Of a stretch of DNA of 64,000 bases, positions 43,133 through 54,410 are shown piece by piece. Below the pieces are notes generated by a model. The model saw only the letters and a program-made list of their open reading frames with translations, had not been told where the DNA came from and ran no database searches. A program made the translations under genes and the position numbers. Origin of the DNA: Salvia splendens (lineage: Eukaryota > Streptophyta > Magnoliopsida > Lamiales > Lamiaceae); NCBI RefSeq assembly GCF_004379255.2, contig NC_056046.1, positions 6,572,001-6,636,000 of the forward strand, written 5' to 3'. The number at the start of each line of letters is the position of its first letter. The first letter of the stretch is position 1.

Positions 43133-43145
43133 GGCTCTGATACCA
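43133..43145 (-). other. Primer-binding site (initiator Met tRNA) of the copia element
   Basis: Two bases inside the 5' LTR the minus strand reads TGGTATCAGAGCC, the standard complement of the initiator-Met tRNA 3' end used by plant copia elements. Confidence 0.9.
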
Positions 43146-43147
43146 CT

Positions 43148-43676
43148 TGTTGAGAAAACCGGGTAATTTTCTCTCAAATAGTGAAATGAACCGATTCAGT
43201 AATTTCAGAGTTAACCCAATGGGGTCTACTCGATAAAATTACTTCTCCAAATAAATTCTTTGGAAAGACTGGCGAGGACACTGTCCCTCTTAAATACCAG
43301 ATTCCTAACAGAACTTATCAGTCGGTGTATTTATCACAATATAAAAACACCCAAAAGAACCATACAAAACACTACTACCAAACCCGCAAATAATATTGAA
43401 TACAATACTACTACAGAAAAATAAACCCAGAAATAAATGCGGAACAAAATATATAATAAAGAAAGAACACACCCGAAACTTTGATAACGGAGTTCGGCCA
43501 AACTGCCTACGTCTCCGAGCACCCTCTGCAGAGCCCGCTTATATTTAAACGGAGAAGAGATTACAAATTTGGGATGTCTTACAAAATGGGGGGTGAGTTC
43601 CTTTTATAAGGCAACTTACCCCCAACCTATTCCTAACCCACCGATGTGGGATAAAAAAATTTGTCAAATTTCAATA
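43148..43676 (-). repeat. 5' LTR of the copia element
   Basis: 529 bp, apparently identical to 38445-38973. Its right edge is followed by CTCTC and then sequence that continues the interrupted unit-1 spacer. Confidence 0.93.
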
Positions 43677-44097
43677 CTCTCTGCTGCTGCGAAAGGTTGA
43701 TTGCTGTCCTAGAATGAGTCCATTTCTTAATCACATGGCAAATCCACAAAAACATGGTTATTAATTAGCTTATTATTTCAAGAATGGCGATACTGATAAT
43801 CTCGTAAGAGGCCTCAAGTAAACACTAAACATGAGTTTTGAGATGTGCTTCATTTGATTCCACAAGGTAAGATATACTAACACAGAAAAGTTCCCATTGA
43901 GGTAGAAAGTTACAAAAGAGTGATGAGTTAAGTGAAGCTACATTACACAAAGCTCGTGAATAAAACTGAGATCTATGCTTCTTTCAAACTCATGTTTTGA
44001 AAAGGAAAAAAAAAACTAGAGCAATAAGTACAGTTTTCACAAAGTTGGCCTTGTTTTATCCAACAATGTTGCTTTCTTTGATTATACACGACGAAGA

Positions 44098-44409
44098 TCA
44101 CAGCCAGAGAGCTCCTGCAGCTTTGAGCATCTTCTTGAGTGATCCATCGAGCTGAAGAGTGAGCAAGTCGTGAGCAGTTCCAACGAACTTTCCACCTACA
44201 AAAACTGCTGGAACGGATGGAGTGCAGCCTAGCCTCTTGAGGGCCTGCTCCATCTCCCTCCCATGCCTCTGCTCGTCCAGCTCGTACACCGTTGGATTCA
44301 CACCTTGCTCATAAAAGAGGCGTTTGATGGCGTGGCACATGCAGCAAGTGCTCTTGCTGAAGATCACCACAGCATTCTGTGCAGCAAGTTTTAGCACATT
44401 TGTCTCCAT
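44098..44409 (-). CDS. CC-type (ROXY-class) glutaredoxin, copy B1
   Basis: An intronless gene of 103 aa starting METNVLKLAAQNAVV. Active site CCMC at residues 22-25, GSH-site region PAVFVGGKFVGTAHD, ALWL C-terminus. The frame is open further upstream only to a GTG, so the ATG at 44409 is the start, as in B2. Compared with gene A, the N-terminus and the ELDEQRHGREMEQALKRLG segment differ, so A and B arose from an older duplication than the unit copy. Confidence 0.93.
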   Translation of the reverse strand: METNVLKLAAQNAVVIFSKSTCCMCHAIKRLFYEQGVNPTVYELDEQRHGREMEQALKRLGCTPSVPAVFVGGKFVGTAHDLLTLQLDGSLKKMLKAAGALWL

Positions 44410-44537
44410 TTCTTGATCAAAAATTGATGTGTTGAAGTACACTACTTGTACTGTACAAAATTTTTACAATATTTCCTGATGATAGTGAGATTGTTTGTTT
44501 GTTTGGTGATGATGAATTTTTGTGCTAGCATTGTGGT

Positions 44538-44547
44538 GTATATATAG
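44538..44547 (-). promoter_or_regulatory. TATA box of glutaredoxin B1
   Basis: The minus strand reads CTATATATAC about 130 bp upstream of the ATG. The same motif lies before B2. Confidence 0.7.
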
Positions 44548-45625
44548 AGGTTGGAGTTTTTGAGTATGTTGAATTGTTTAATGCAAAAAATTTGGATTTT
44601 GAAAGGTCAAAATTCCTTGATATCAAGAATATATGCTGTCATGCTATAAATAAGTAACATCCTAAATATTATTTGATCCAAATCGACTCTTGTTGTGCTT
44701 AAAGTTGGATTGCTTTGAGATCATCAGAATAATATTGTGTGTGAGATCAATAATTGTCACGCAAGGATTAGATATGTTTGGTTCATAAATAATCTGCAGA
44801 TTTAAATCTCTTTACTTGTTACTCAGCAAAGAAGATAAATAAATTTGAGTCATGATTCCGGAATGCTGAAATTCGTAAGCATTGGTATATTAATTATTAA
44901 TTTATCAAAAACTAGATTTTTTTTATCATAACTCTGAAGTAGTAAGAATAAATAGTAGTAATAGACAACATGCAATGAGCATAAATAAATAAACAATATT
45001 AGGATTAGCAATATTCTTTTTCCTGTTAGGAAGGGCCGAAAGTTTGATCCTGATTCTAATTCCATGCTATCTCGTCAGAAAATAATTAGAAAATTCCATA
45101 ATCTAGCACAAGATTTTTGACAGAATATTAACAATACAATAAACTAATACAAACAAACTAAAGCAGTGGAATTTATATTTTTTATGTTTACTTTATATAG
45201 ATACTAGTATTTTTTCTTTTCAAATTATACAAATAAATATATTGGCAGATGCTGATTACTGAGAAAATGAGAACTGCATCCGTACTAATAATAATTGTAA
45301 TCTTCTAAGTTGGTGATTAGTTATCTAACTTTATTCTTTGTTTCTTCTACACATGCAAATAGTTAATTAATTAGTTATATTTCCAAATATAAATTTACAA
45401 ATATTCTATCCTCCAAATTGTCGTGTTAACACGTACTTGATTCGACTAGCAATGTAAAAAGTTATTAAGATTTATTTTTGATAATTGACTTTGATTTTTG
45501 AGCAAATGTTATTTTATAAAAAGTTTCAATTTTTTGTACTCCTTTATTACCCCTCTTGTGTATTTACAATATACTATATTAGTATCATTTCAGACTGGTT
45601 TTTGTGTCTGATCAAAAAATATATC

Positions 45626-48236
45626 TGTAATGTCCGTTTTTTTATTTAAGGGGTGTTTGCTTTTTGTGAATATCTTGTTTAAGATATGGTGTGGTATGTT
45701 TTATTTGTTTTATATTATTTATGGGTGTGAATATTTAGTTTTATGGTTATTTGAAAAGCAAATTAATATCTTTTTTAATAAATTAAACCCCCCCTCTCTC
45801 TCGGTTTTTCTCTCCCTCTCCCTCTCTCTTTTTCGAAAACCCTCCCTCTCTCCCCACTAATTTCTCAACCTCCCCCACTCCCTCTTAACCGATTCATTCC
45901 CCTTTTTCCAATCTTTTTCTCTCTTCGGTCTCTCTCAATCTCTCATCTCTCTCTCGAAGTGTTCTCTCACCGGTAAGCCCCCTCTCTCCCTCTCTCTCTC
46001 GGTCCTCTTCCCTCTCACTCCCTCTCACTGAATTCTTGGTTTCGTCAAGGTATATCTCTCGTACCGAATTGAAACCGGAGTAGGGAAGCGTTTGATCTAC
46101 GTTCGAACTATCCGGGAAAGGTAACCCAAACCCTAACCCTTGTTAAATTCGAAAAACATGCATGTAGGACGTTTTTGGGAAGGTTTAGATGCTGAATAGG
46201 TTTTGTGATTATGTGTTGTTGTCAAGCATGTTTTGATAGTAACTGACAGTGGGTTCCGACCCCGTTTTGACTGAGCAAACGATCTCCTTTTGGTACGAAA
46301 TTTTAACCGTATAAACTTGGATGCGTCTTCGGTGTGGTGTGTAAATTTCAGCTTCATTGGATGTCGTATGATTTTATTATGATTTTTGCAAGTAGACTGC
46401 GCAGATTCACGAATTGTATGTTTTTGGGAGATGTTTTCATGTGCTTTAGGTGTGTTTCTGAGTGTTGTGTTTTGTGAAGTATGTGGGTGTGTTTGGCCAA
46501 GAGATGGCTCGGGAAAATCAGTGTTTGGTTCGAGAGTTTTCGTGTGTGTTGGCCGAGAGTTTTAGGGTTCAGCCTAGGGCAGTTTTGTGGAGAGTCTGGA
46601 AGGGATGATCCCAGGTGTTTGGGTGTGTTTTGGGATGTAGAATGCGTGGTGTGTTTGTCGTATAGGGTTTGAGAATCGGGGGTCAGAGGAAAAGGGGTGT
46701 AAACTAGGTGCCGAGCAGGCGGCCGAGATGGTCGGCCGAGGTGCCGAGCCGGACGGCCGAGGTGCCGAACAGGCGGCCGAGACGGTCGGCCGAGGTGCCG
46801 AGCCGGACGGCCGAGGTGCCGAGCCGGACGGCCGAGATGGTTGGCCGAGGTGCCGAGCAGGCGGCCGAGATGGTCGGCCGAGGTGCCGAGCCGGACGGCC
46901 GAGATGGTCGGCCGAGGTGCCGAACAGGCGGCCGAGACGGTCGGCCGAGGTGCCGAGCCGGACGGCCGAGATGGTCGGCCGAGGTGCCGAGCCGGACGGC
47001 CGAGACGGTCGGCCGAGGTGCCGAGACACAGGCGGCCGAGACAGCCGGCCGAGGTACCGAGCCAGGCCGAGACGCCGAGCCTTTTTCCCGAACCTGTTCC
47101 GAGCCAGGTGAGCCGTTTGTGCAGTGTGGGTGTTCCGGGAGTTTGAGTGTTGTGTTTGTGTCGTGTGCGCGTCTTGGGTACGTGGTATGCGTGTCGGTGC
47201 GTGCGTGGTGTGTTTCGGACGTGTTTTTTTGTGTGTTTGTTATAACATGTTGTTAAGTGTGTATACGTGTAACGTGCTAGATGTTGAAGTCATCCAAGTA
47301 GGAATCATGCATTGTCGTTAAATATCGTCTACCCTGACTCTAATTATGATATTTATTTATCTTTCAAAAGGGTGATCTTTTACGAGGAAAGTGTGGTTGA
47401 AGGGAACTATTTTAAAGGCTAAGCAATCGAGGTGGGCTTTTCTACCCTACTATTTTGTGGGTTATCTTTAATACGGACTATGTTCCGGAAATGTTTACGG
47501 AGGTGAATTGTTTGTCTTGCCAACTGTTTTGCTTTGAAACCTATCTGAAGTGGTTTACCACATATGTTTAATCGAATTCGGGTCTGTTGGGCTGCGAACC
47601 CTCAGGCTAGTGTACACGAGATCGGGAGCCATCTGAGAGCAAGTTGGCCGGTCTAGTGACCTGGGGTGTGGCCACGCCCCTTGTCACCGTTGGATCAGAT
47701 AGTGTATGATGGTGGGAATAAGGGTGGCAATATCTGAAAATGACTGCGCAGTCGAATTTATGAAATATATTTTGTGTACTTGGGTTATTTTCTTACACTT
47801 AAAACCCCAAGGTTACACTGATGTGGCATGACAAACTATGATTTTGGCGTGTGTCCACTGAGTGCAATAAGTACTCAGCCCTGCATGTTGTTTTCTTAAT
47901 GTGCAGGTTGAGCGGCGATGGGGATGACGGATGTTGAGCAGTGAAAGCCAAATGAGTGTTTTACTTGGTCTTTTGGATGGTGTCGTGTCGTCATACCCGG
48001 CATCATCTGTCTTTTGGTCTTTTCCGCTGCTTTGTAATCCGATACATTGTTTTTATTTAACTCTGTTTACATTAACTTTAGTAATGGCTTCTTAGTACAA
48101 TGTTTGAAGTGAACTTCTTTTTAATAAATGTTTTTGGGTCAAATATTCCTGTTCTCCCCTTTCTTCCCCGCTTCTTTATTCCTCCCCTAGTCGCGGTCCA
48201 CCGTACTTCCTATCCTTAGGAAATGCGGGCGTGACA
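45626..48236. mobile_element. Solo-LTR-like element (2,611 bp) next to glutaredoxin A2
   Basis: It starts TGTAATGTCCG and ends GCGGGCGTGACA, flanked by a perfect 5-bp duplication ATATC (45621-45625 and 48237-48241). Unit 1 holds the empty site at about 25335-25350 (GAATATATCCACACTC). The last 850 bp or so matches the element at 19536-22105. It contains pyrimidine-rich stretches, a 34-bp tandem array and no recognisable retroviral protein. The TG..CA ends, 5-bp duplication and lack of internal region suggest a solo LTR, perhaps of a Tekay/Del chromovirus. Confidence 0.75.
46708..47085. repeat. 34-bp GC-rich minisatellite inside the solo LTR
   Basis: About ten diverged copies of a unit built from GGTGCCGAGCCGGACGG and CCGAGATGGTCGG, plus shorter variants. 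As 34 is not a multiple of three, the array stays open in all three forward frames, each cycling through the same peptides, which explains several long overlapping ORFs here that are not genes. Confidence 0.85.
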
Positions 48237-48514
48237 ATATCCACACTCACTTCCTTTGTAATCATGTTTCCACCTTTTGGTTGCAACCTTGAATATAGTT
48301 AAATAAAACTTGCTGATATAGTTAACTAATTGTGGATTGTAATTTGTAGTAGCAGTTTATGAGCTTGAAACAGGTCTATTTAGATCAGAGAAAGTATATT
48401 ACACCCTTGAGACAGTTCTAACTAAAAAAGAAAAGGAACTACACAAGATGAGCAGAGCTGGATTTGATCTTATAAAAATCACAGCATTTTCATGTTCATG
48501 TATTTGAGTGATTT

Positions 48515-48823
48515 CTATAGCCATAAGGCCCCTGCATCTTTGAGCATCATCTTGAGTGAGCCGTTGAGCTGCAGAGTCATCACCGTGTTTGCAGATCCAA
48601 CGAGCTTCCCCCCAATGAACACTGCAGGTGCAGCAGGGCTGCAGCCTAGCTTCATCAGAGCCGACTCCAATTCCTTCCCTCTTGAGTCCTCATCGAGCTC
48701 GTGGATCAGAGGGCTCACGCCTTGCTCGTAGAATAGTCTCTTGATGGCGTGGCACATACAGCACGTGCTCTTGCTGAATATCACCACCGCCCTCTGTGAA
48801 GAGATTTTAGCCACTCTATCCAT
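48515..48823 (-). CDS. CC-type (ROXY-class) glutaredoxin, copy A2
   Basis: 102 aa, starting [18 protein letters not shown] is at residues 21-24 and the C-terminus is ALWL. It differs from A1 at only a few residues (A12-V13 for A12-L13, DSRGKE for DSGGKE, LKMMLKD for LKKMLKD). Promoter spacing is shorter than in A1: the TATA box lies about 60 bp from the ATG, because a leader segment present in A1 is missing. Confidence 0.93.
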   Translation of the reverse strand: MDRVAKISSQRAVVIFSKSTCCMCHAIKRLFYEQGVSPLIHELDEDSRGKELESALMKLGCSPAAPAVFIGGKLVGSANTVMTLQLNGSLKMMLKDAGALWL

Positions 48824-48878
48824 GATTAAAATGCAAGTGTTTTTTGTTGGTGTTTTTTCTCATTGTTGGTAGGTTTTG

Positions 48879-48888
48879 TATTTATAGA
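48879..48888 (-). promoter_or_regulatory. TATA box of glutaredoxin A2
   Basis: The minus strand reads CTATAAATAC about 60 bp before the ATG at 48823, identical to the A1 motif. Confidence 0.7.
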
Positions 48889-50714
48889 GGGTGATGGAAT
48901 GAGGTTTGATTGTTTCATTTATGCAAAAGGTGTAAATTCTTGAAGATATTTGGATAGATGCTAATGGTCTGAAATGACATCTGTGGTTAAATTGCATATT
49001 TTGATTTTAATTATGTTCTTTGGAATCTCTTTAGGCCAAAAACTATACAGATAACCAAGAATTCAAACTTTACCTAAAGCAGATTCACAGCCATGCTTAT
49101 TGACAGATACGAGCAGCTCGACCTTGCATCACCTTTTCGTGTGGATAGGAAGCGAGCCTAGGTGCTGCAATCGTGAGAATGTCAACTCTGGTAGATAGGA
49201 GGGAATCTGATATGCGCAGAGAATGTCGACATATATAAATTTTTCTTGCATCAGCAGATGGTGAGGCGCGACGAACATGCTTTTACAACACTGGTGGGGA
49301 TTGGATAGAACATCCCACATGTGATGTGTTGTCTGTGGAATGAAGAAATGAGGAATGTTTGGACCACATTATATGTTTTGCAAAAGTAGGTTTGGATAAG
49401 CCCATAACACTGACAGAATCCTCAGCTTTTCCAAAATGTAGAATTTGCTGCTGCTGTTAATCATATCAGAAACTCTTTCTTACACTTGCACACACAAAAA
49501 AACTTGCAACAGAATTATCTGTATGATGTGATATGGCATCAAAGTAGAATCAAATGTGGAGAATAGAATACTATCCTAACTCAACATGCTACCCACTTGA
49601 ATCTGGCCTCGACTATCGACATCACCACATGAGGGAAGGAGATGATGGAGCAAGGCCTGAGTTCATTCAATCTTCCTCTTCATGTTTTGAAAGGGGGTGA
49701 AAAAACAGTTAAAAAGGTAATTCATGCTTATCAGCAGAAACCACTGGCTCTTGTGATGACATGAAATCTCTCAAAAATATATTCCTTTTCATTACATATT
49801 CTGCCACTTGTGCTGCTCAGTGTAATTTATTATGTATTCCTTGCAATATTCAAATATATATGTGATTTACACATTAATGAAAGTGACTTATAAAGAGAAC
49901 TAAAACTCCATTGCTGCCCTAATCCTAATCCATCTCTTAATCAAGAAATACCTCCTGAACAACATGATTCTAGTTCTAATTAACTTAATCTCAAAATCAG
50001 GGAAAAAAAATAATTAGTAGTTTATGTCAAAAAAAATTAGGAAACAAGAAGCTAGATACTGATAAGCTCATTGAATGCCTCAAATCTTCACCAGACTTGA
50101 ATTTTCAGACGTGTTTCATTTAATACCGATACTTTTGAGGATGAAGATCAGTTCAATTCAACTATTATACTGCATATTTTGTGTCAAGACAATGAAAAAG
50201 ACTAGCAAACAGAACTCTCTGCTGCTGTAAAAGTTGATTGCTGTCCTAGAATGAATCCATATCTCAATCCCCAAATGAAAAGAAAAACTTGTAAAAACAT
50301 AGTCATAGTTTTAATTTTACTTAATCACATGGAAAATCCACATAACATGGCTATTAATCAGCTGATTGATGAAAGAATGTTAATACTTATAAGCTCTCAA
50401 TAGGCCTCAAATCCACACTAGATATGAGTTTTCAGTTGTGCTTCATCTGATTCCACGCGTTTCACTTACTATAATAAGGAACATAAGGTCAGATATAACA
50501 CAGAAAAGTTTACAAAGACACCATTTCCATTTAGGTAAAAAGTTACAAAAAAGTGATGAGTCAAGTGAAGCTACATTACGTCAAGCTCATGAATAAAACT
50601 GAGCTCTATCATGTTTTGGAAAGGAAAAAAAACTAGAGAAATAAGTACAGTTTTCACACAGTTGGCCTTGTTTGATCCAACAATGTTGCTTTCTTTGATT
50701 ATGCACGACGAAGA

Positions 50715-51026
50715 TCACAGCCAGAGAGCTCCTGCAGCTTTGAGCATCTTCTTGAGTGATCCATCGAGCTGAAGAGTGAGCACGTCGTGAGCTGATCCAA
50801 CAAACTTGCCCCCAATAAAAACTGCTGGGACAGATGGAGTGCAGCCTAGCCTCTTGAGGGCCTGCTCCATCTCCCTCCCATGCCTCTGCTCGTCTAGCTC
50901 ATACACCGTTGGACTCACCCCTTGCTCGTAGAAGAGGCGTTTGATGGCGTGGCACATGCAACAAGTGCTCTTGCTGAAGATCACCACAGCATTCTGTGCA
51001 GCAAGTTTATGCACATTTGTTTCCAT
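50715..51026 (-). CDS. CC-type (ROXY-class) glutaredoxin, copy B2
   Basis: 103 aa, METNVHKLAAQNAVV at the start, CCMC at 22-25, [15 protein letters not shown] near the GSH site, ALWL C-terminus. It differs from B1 at few positions (H6 for L6, SPT for NPT, FIGG for FVGG, GSAHDV for GTAHDL). With B1 it forms the second duplicated pair. All four genes point the same way. Confidence 0.93.
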   Translation of the reverse strand: METNVHKLAAQNAVVIFSKSTCCMCHAIKRLFYEQGVSPTVYELDEQRHGREMEQALKRLGCTPSVPAVFIGGKFVGSAHDVLTLQLDGSLKKMLKAAGALWL

Positions 51027-51092
51027 TTCTTGATCAAAAAATTAATGTTGTTGAGATGGTGAGATTGTTTGTTTGGTGCTAGCATTGGTGGT

Positions 51093-51102
51093 GTATATAT
51101 AG
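51093..51102 (-). promoter_or_regulatory. TATA box of glutaredoxin B2
   Basis: The minus strand reads CTATATATAC about 70 bp before the ATG at 51026. Confidence 0.7.
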
Positions 51103-52057
51103 AGGCTGAAGTTTTTGAGTGTGTTGAATTGTTTAATGCACAAATTAGGCATTTTGGAAACAGTCAAAATTCCTTGACATCAAGAATAGATGCTGTCATG
51201 CTCTAAATAAGTAACATTCTAACTATTATTTGATCCAAAACGACTCTTGTTGTGCTCAAAAAGTTGGATTGCTTTGAGAATTATCAGAATAAACTGTTTT
51301 TTCAATGATAAATGTGTGTGAGATCAATTATTGCCATCCAAGGATTAGATATGTTTGGTTAAGAAATACTTAATGTTTATATATAAAAGAATTACTATCA
51401 TAGATATTTTTATCCTAACTCTGAATAATTATTTGATACTACTACAAAAGAATTTTTATCTTATACTTAAATTACTCACTTATCCTCTTAAATTAAAGTA
51501 GTAAGAATAAATATTAATAGAGACTATGCAATGAACATAAATAAATATATTTGTATTAGCAATATTCTTTCTCTTGTTAAGAAAGGTCGAAAGTTTGATA
51601 CTGATTCTGATTCCATGCTATCTCGTCAGAAAATAATCAGATAATTCCATAACCTAGCACAAGATATTTGACAGAATATAACAATGTTATAAACTAATTT
51701 AAACAAATCAAAGCCGAGGGATTTATACATAATTTTTTGTTTATTATATAAAGAAGATATTTTTTACAATTTTAAATTTAGAAGAATAATATATTTGCAA
51801 ATGCTGATTTCTGAGAAAGTGAGAACCTCCTCCGTACTAATAAATGTTTTATTCTCTAATCTTCTAAGTTTTGTTGATTTATTACCAGATAACTTTATTC
51901 TTTGTTTCGCGTGTAGTTAATTAATTATATTTGCTGGTAAAAATTTACAATTATTCTATTCTCCAAATTGCCAAATGTTAACACGTAATTGATTCGACAT
52001 GGCAGTGAAATACGTTATTAAGATTTAATTTTGGATAATTGATTTGATTTTTCAGGT

Positions 52058-54035
52058 ATGCTACACGCTAAGTGCTTCGAGAAGGTACATTTTTTCGATC
52101 TTTATTAGTATCACCAAGCTCTCTTAGTATTGTGAAAATAGTTGACTTAGATATCTAGATAACCATTACAATATTCCAGCCTATATCAAGCTTCTTATTC
52201 TTTAAATAAGTTGCTCTTAATTGAAAAAACCAAACCCCTTTTCCAAATCCTGTAAAGTTAGTGCAGAATAGAAGAAGTTTGAAAATAGCAAAGTTACAAA
52301 GAAAAGAATTCGGCTAAGTTTTAAATTTCAACACGGTAAGGTTAATTATGTCTTAATTAGGTTACTTTGATTTGAAAATAGTAGTACTGGTATATTTTTT
52401 ACAACAAGCTTCTACTTTGTGTCCTATCATAATTTAGTTATCATTATTATTTTAAAAGTATTCAAGCTGTGACTATTTTTTTAAGCAGAGATATTCAGAT
52501 ATCTAATTTATTATTTTTCTTCCCAGTTAAAAAAATATACTCCACTTTACCTATTTGTGATTCTCTCTCCTAAATCATATTAACTGGCTCATCATGGAAG
52601 CTTCGGTTTTTAATTGACTTTGTGTACACTAATGTACTAAACTGAATACTCTTACCTAACTGGCTATAATGCTAACATAACTAACTAACTACTACAAAAT
52701 TTATAAAATTTACTTGAATCAAATGGTATTTTTCAAATCGTCAATATACGTCAATATGTATCGTTATGTTACTGACTGGTGACGATGGATAGGATGTTTT
52801 GTGAGGCTCATATTTTGAGAAAATTGTGTTACTAGTAAGCACTAGTGGATGTATTTTTAATTGATAAATGATATAGTTGTAATTATTAATTAATTGGCCT
52901 CGTAGTGGAAGTACTATGATGCATTTGTAAAATTAAAGTACTCCATAGTCCATATAAAATACTAGGAGTAGATGCATGTACCCCTCCGTCCCTCAAATCG
53001 TTATCTGAGACGTTTTTTTTAAACAACATTTAAAAAAAAGTGGAATTTTGTTAATTAAATAAAAAATACTAATAAAATAGAATAAAGAATAAAATAGAAA
53101 AGATAATATAAATTAAAATAAAAATATTATATTTATACAAAAATGATTCGCTTCGTTTAAAAAAAAATACATATCACTTTACAAATATCGACACTCAATC
53201 AATGTAATTTTTTTCTCGAAAGAGAAGGGTATGCCTGTTTTTTCTGGGTCTCGGCCCGCGGCCCCGCGCGATGGAGGTGATGAATTTGTGGCCCAGGCCG
53301 GTCCCGGGGACTCAGTCGCGGCCCAGGGACACGCCCGGGGTCCGGCCTGCATGCGTTAAACCGTGTCGTGCCGCACGAGATGAGTCCCGGGCCGACGTTG
53401 GATGTCTTCCGGGCCGAGCCGCAAGTCCCCAACATTTGATTTTTTTCGTTTTATTACCTATATATACTCCATTTGTGCACCATTTTTTCCACACTTTCTC
53501 AATTTCAATCCTCTTGTATTACAATATTCACGCACAAATGAAGAAGTAGTAGTTTTATCCTTTTTTTAAAAAAATGTATGACTTGTATTTTTATTTTCTA
53601 GGATTTTTAATTTGCTTTGTCTAGGATTTGTAATTTTAATTTCTACTGAAGAATGTATTTTCCCGGTTTGAATTGTTTAACGTATTGCATTTACGGGTAA
53701 CATAGGTTGAAGTTGTGAATAGTGCAATTTATTAGTTGTGGCCCGGGTTGGGGCCTGTATGGTTAGAGCAGTTGTGACTTGAGACTCAAATTTAAGGGAA
53801 TGATGACGTAGGAGGGATTTGGGGCTTAAATCCGGGTAAGGGTTAAGGATGCTAACGAGGCAAAATCTTTGAACATTAAAATTAAAATGGTAGAAACTTG
53901 ACTGCATCTCATCGGCCATCACCATCCCCTTTATATAAAACATCAAATCAAACATCAATCTCTGCAAAACATACATCCACACCAAATCTCCAACCAGCAA
54001 AAAAAACCCCTAAATTTACCCCAAAAAACAAAAAA
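52058..54035. other. Intergenic DNA with a GC-rich island
   Basis: Mostly AT-rich and unremarkable. It holds a one-sided Stowaway-like end near 52980 (CCCTCCGTCCC) without a visible partner. An abrupt GC-rich block follows at about 53240-53440, with GGCCCGCGGCCCC and repeated CCCGGGCC-type words. A second short GC patch near 53740 reads GTGGCCCGGGTTGGGGCC. I see no gene in it. Confidence 0.5.
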
Positions 54036-54410
54036 ATGGATACTAAAACTCTGAAAGTTTTGATGTTTCCATTCCTAGCTCATCCACATCTCCCCCTTTC
54101 TCCAACTAGCCAAGAAGCTTTCTTCCAGAAAATTCCACATATACTTCTGTTCACTGGCGGACCCAGTAACAAGAGAGGGAGGGCTTAAGACCCTACCCAA
54201 AAGATTTTTTTTTTTTGTATTTTTCTACTTATAAAATTTTTGAAATCATGGAAAACTAAGTTTAGCCCTCACTAAATTAATGCTGTTGAAGGTTAAATCG
54301 TTGAAAACTGAAGGATAATAGGGGATGAATTGAAAATATTTGAATTGCAGAGAAAACAACAAGAAATGATTTTGGGTGTCTTAAGGAAGAAGATGATGCA
54401 AGTCCTATAA

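Larger units (their letters stand above)
38445..43676 (-). mobile_element. Ty1/copia LTR retrotransposon, Tork/Tnt1-like, full length (5,232 bp)
   Basis: Two 529-bp LTRs (38445-38973 and 43148-43676) look identical by eye. They are flanked by a perfect 5-bp duplication CTCTC (38440-38444 and 43677-43681). Unit 2 shows the empty site at about 50210 (GAACTCTCTGCTGCTG). The internal part has an initiator-Met primer site, one complete polyprotein frame and a polypurine tract (AAGGTGGAGATT) next to the 3' LTR. Everything needed for autonomy appears present. Confidence 0.96.
25305..45500. repeat. Segmental duplication unit 1 (A1-B1 glutaredoxins, with two retrotransposons inside)
   Basis: Removing the gypsy and copia insertions leaves about 4 kb, colinear with unit 2 at about 45588-52057. 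Shared landmarks are the left edge (TCATTTCAG.CTGGTTTTTGTG), gene A, the spacer (TTCTTGCATCAGC.GATGG), gene B, and a right-hand tract ending near TTATTAAGATTTA.TTTT. Left of the first landmark the two flanks no longer match. Confidence 0.85.
45588..52057. repeat. Segmental duplication unit 2 (A2-B2 glutaredoxins, with a solo LTR)
   Basis: Colinear with unit 1 once the 2.6 kb LTR-like insertion is removed, leaving about 3.9 kb. The two units are in direct orientation with under 100 bp between them. Substitutions and small indels are visible throughout the non-coding parts, so the duplication is clearly older than the retrotransposon insertions. Confidence 0.85.

Noticed and set aside
46708..47085. 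CRISPR-like repeat array
   Set aside because: The units are contiguous and diverged without unique spacers, in a plant LTR; this is a minisatellite.
46574..47256. ORFs of 100-180 codons on both strands
   Set aside because: They result from the 34-bp tandem array, which is open in all frames.
53898..54035. N-terminal extension of UGT copy 1 upstream of MDTKTLKV
   Set aside because: Copies 2 and 3 start at the corresponding MDTK/MDAK, and the upstream peptide is low complexity.
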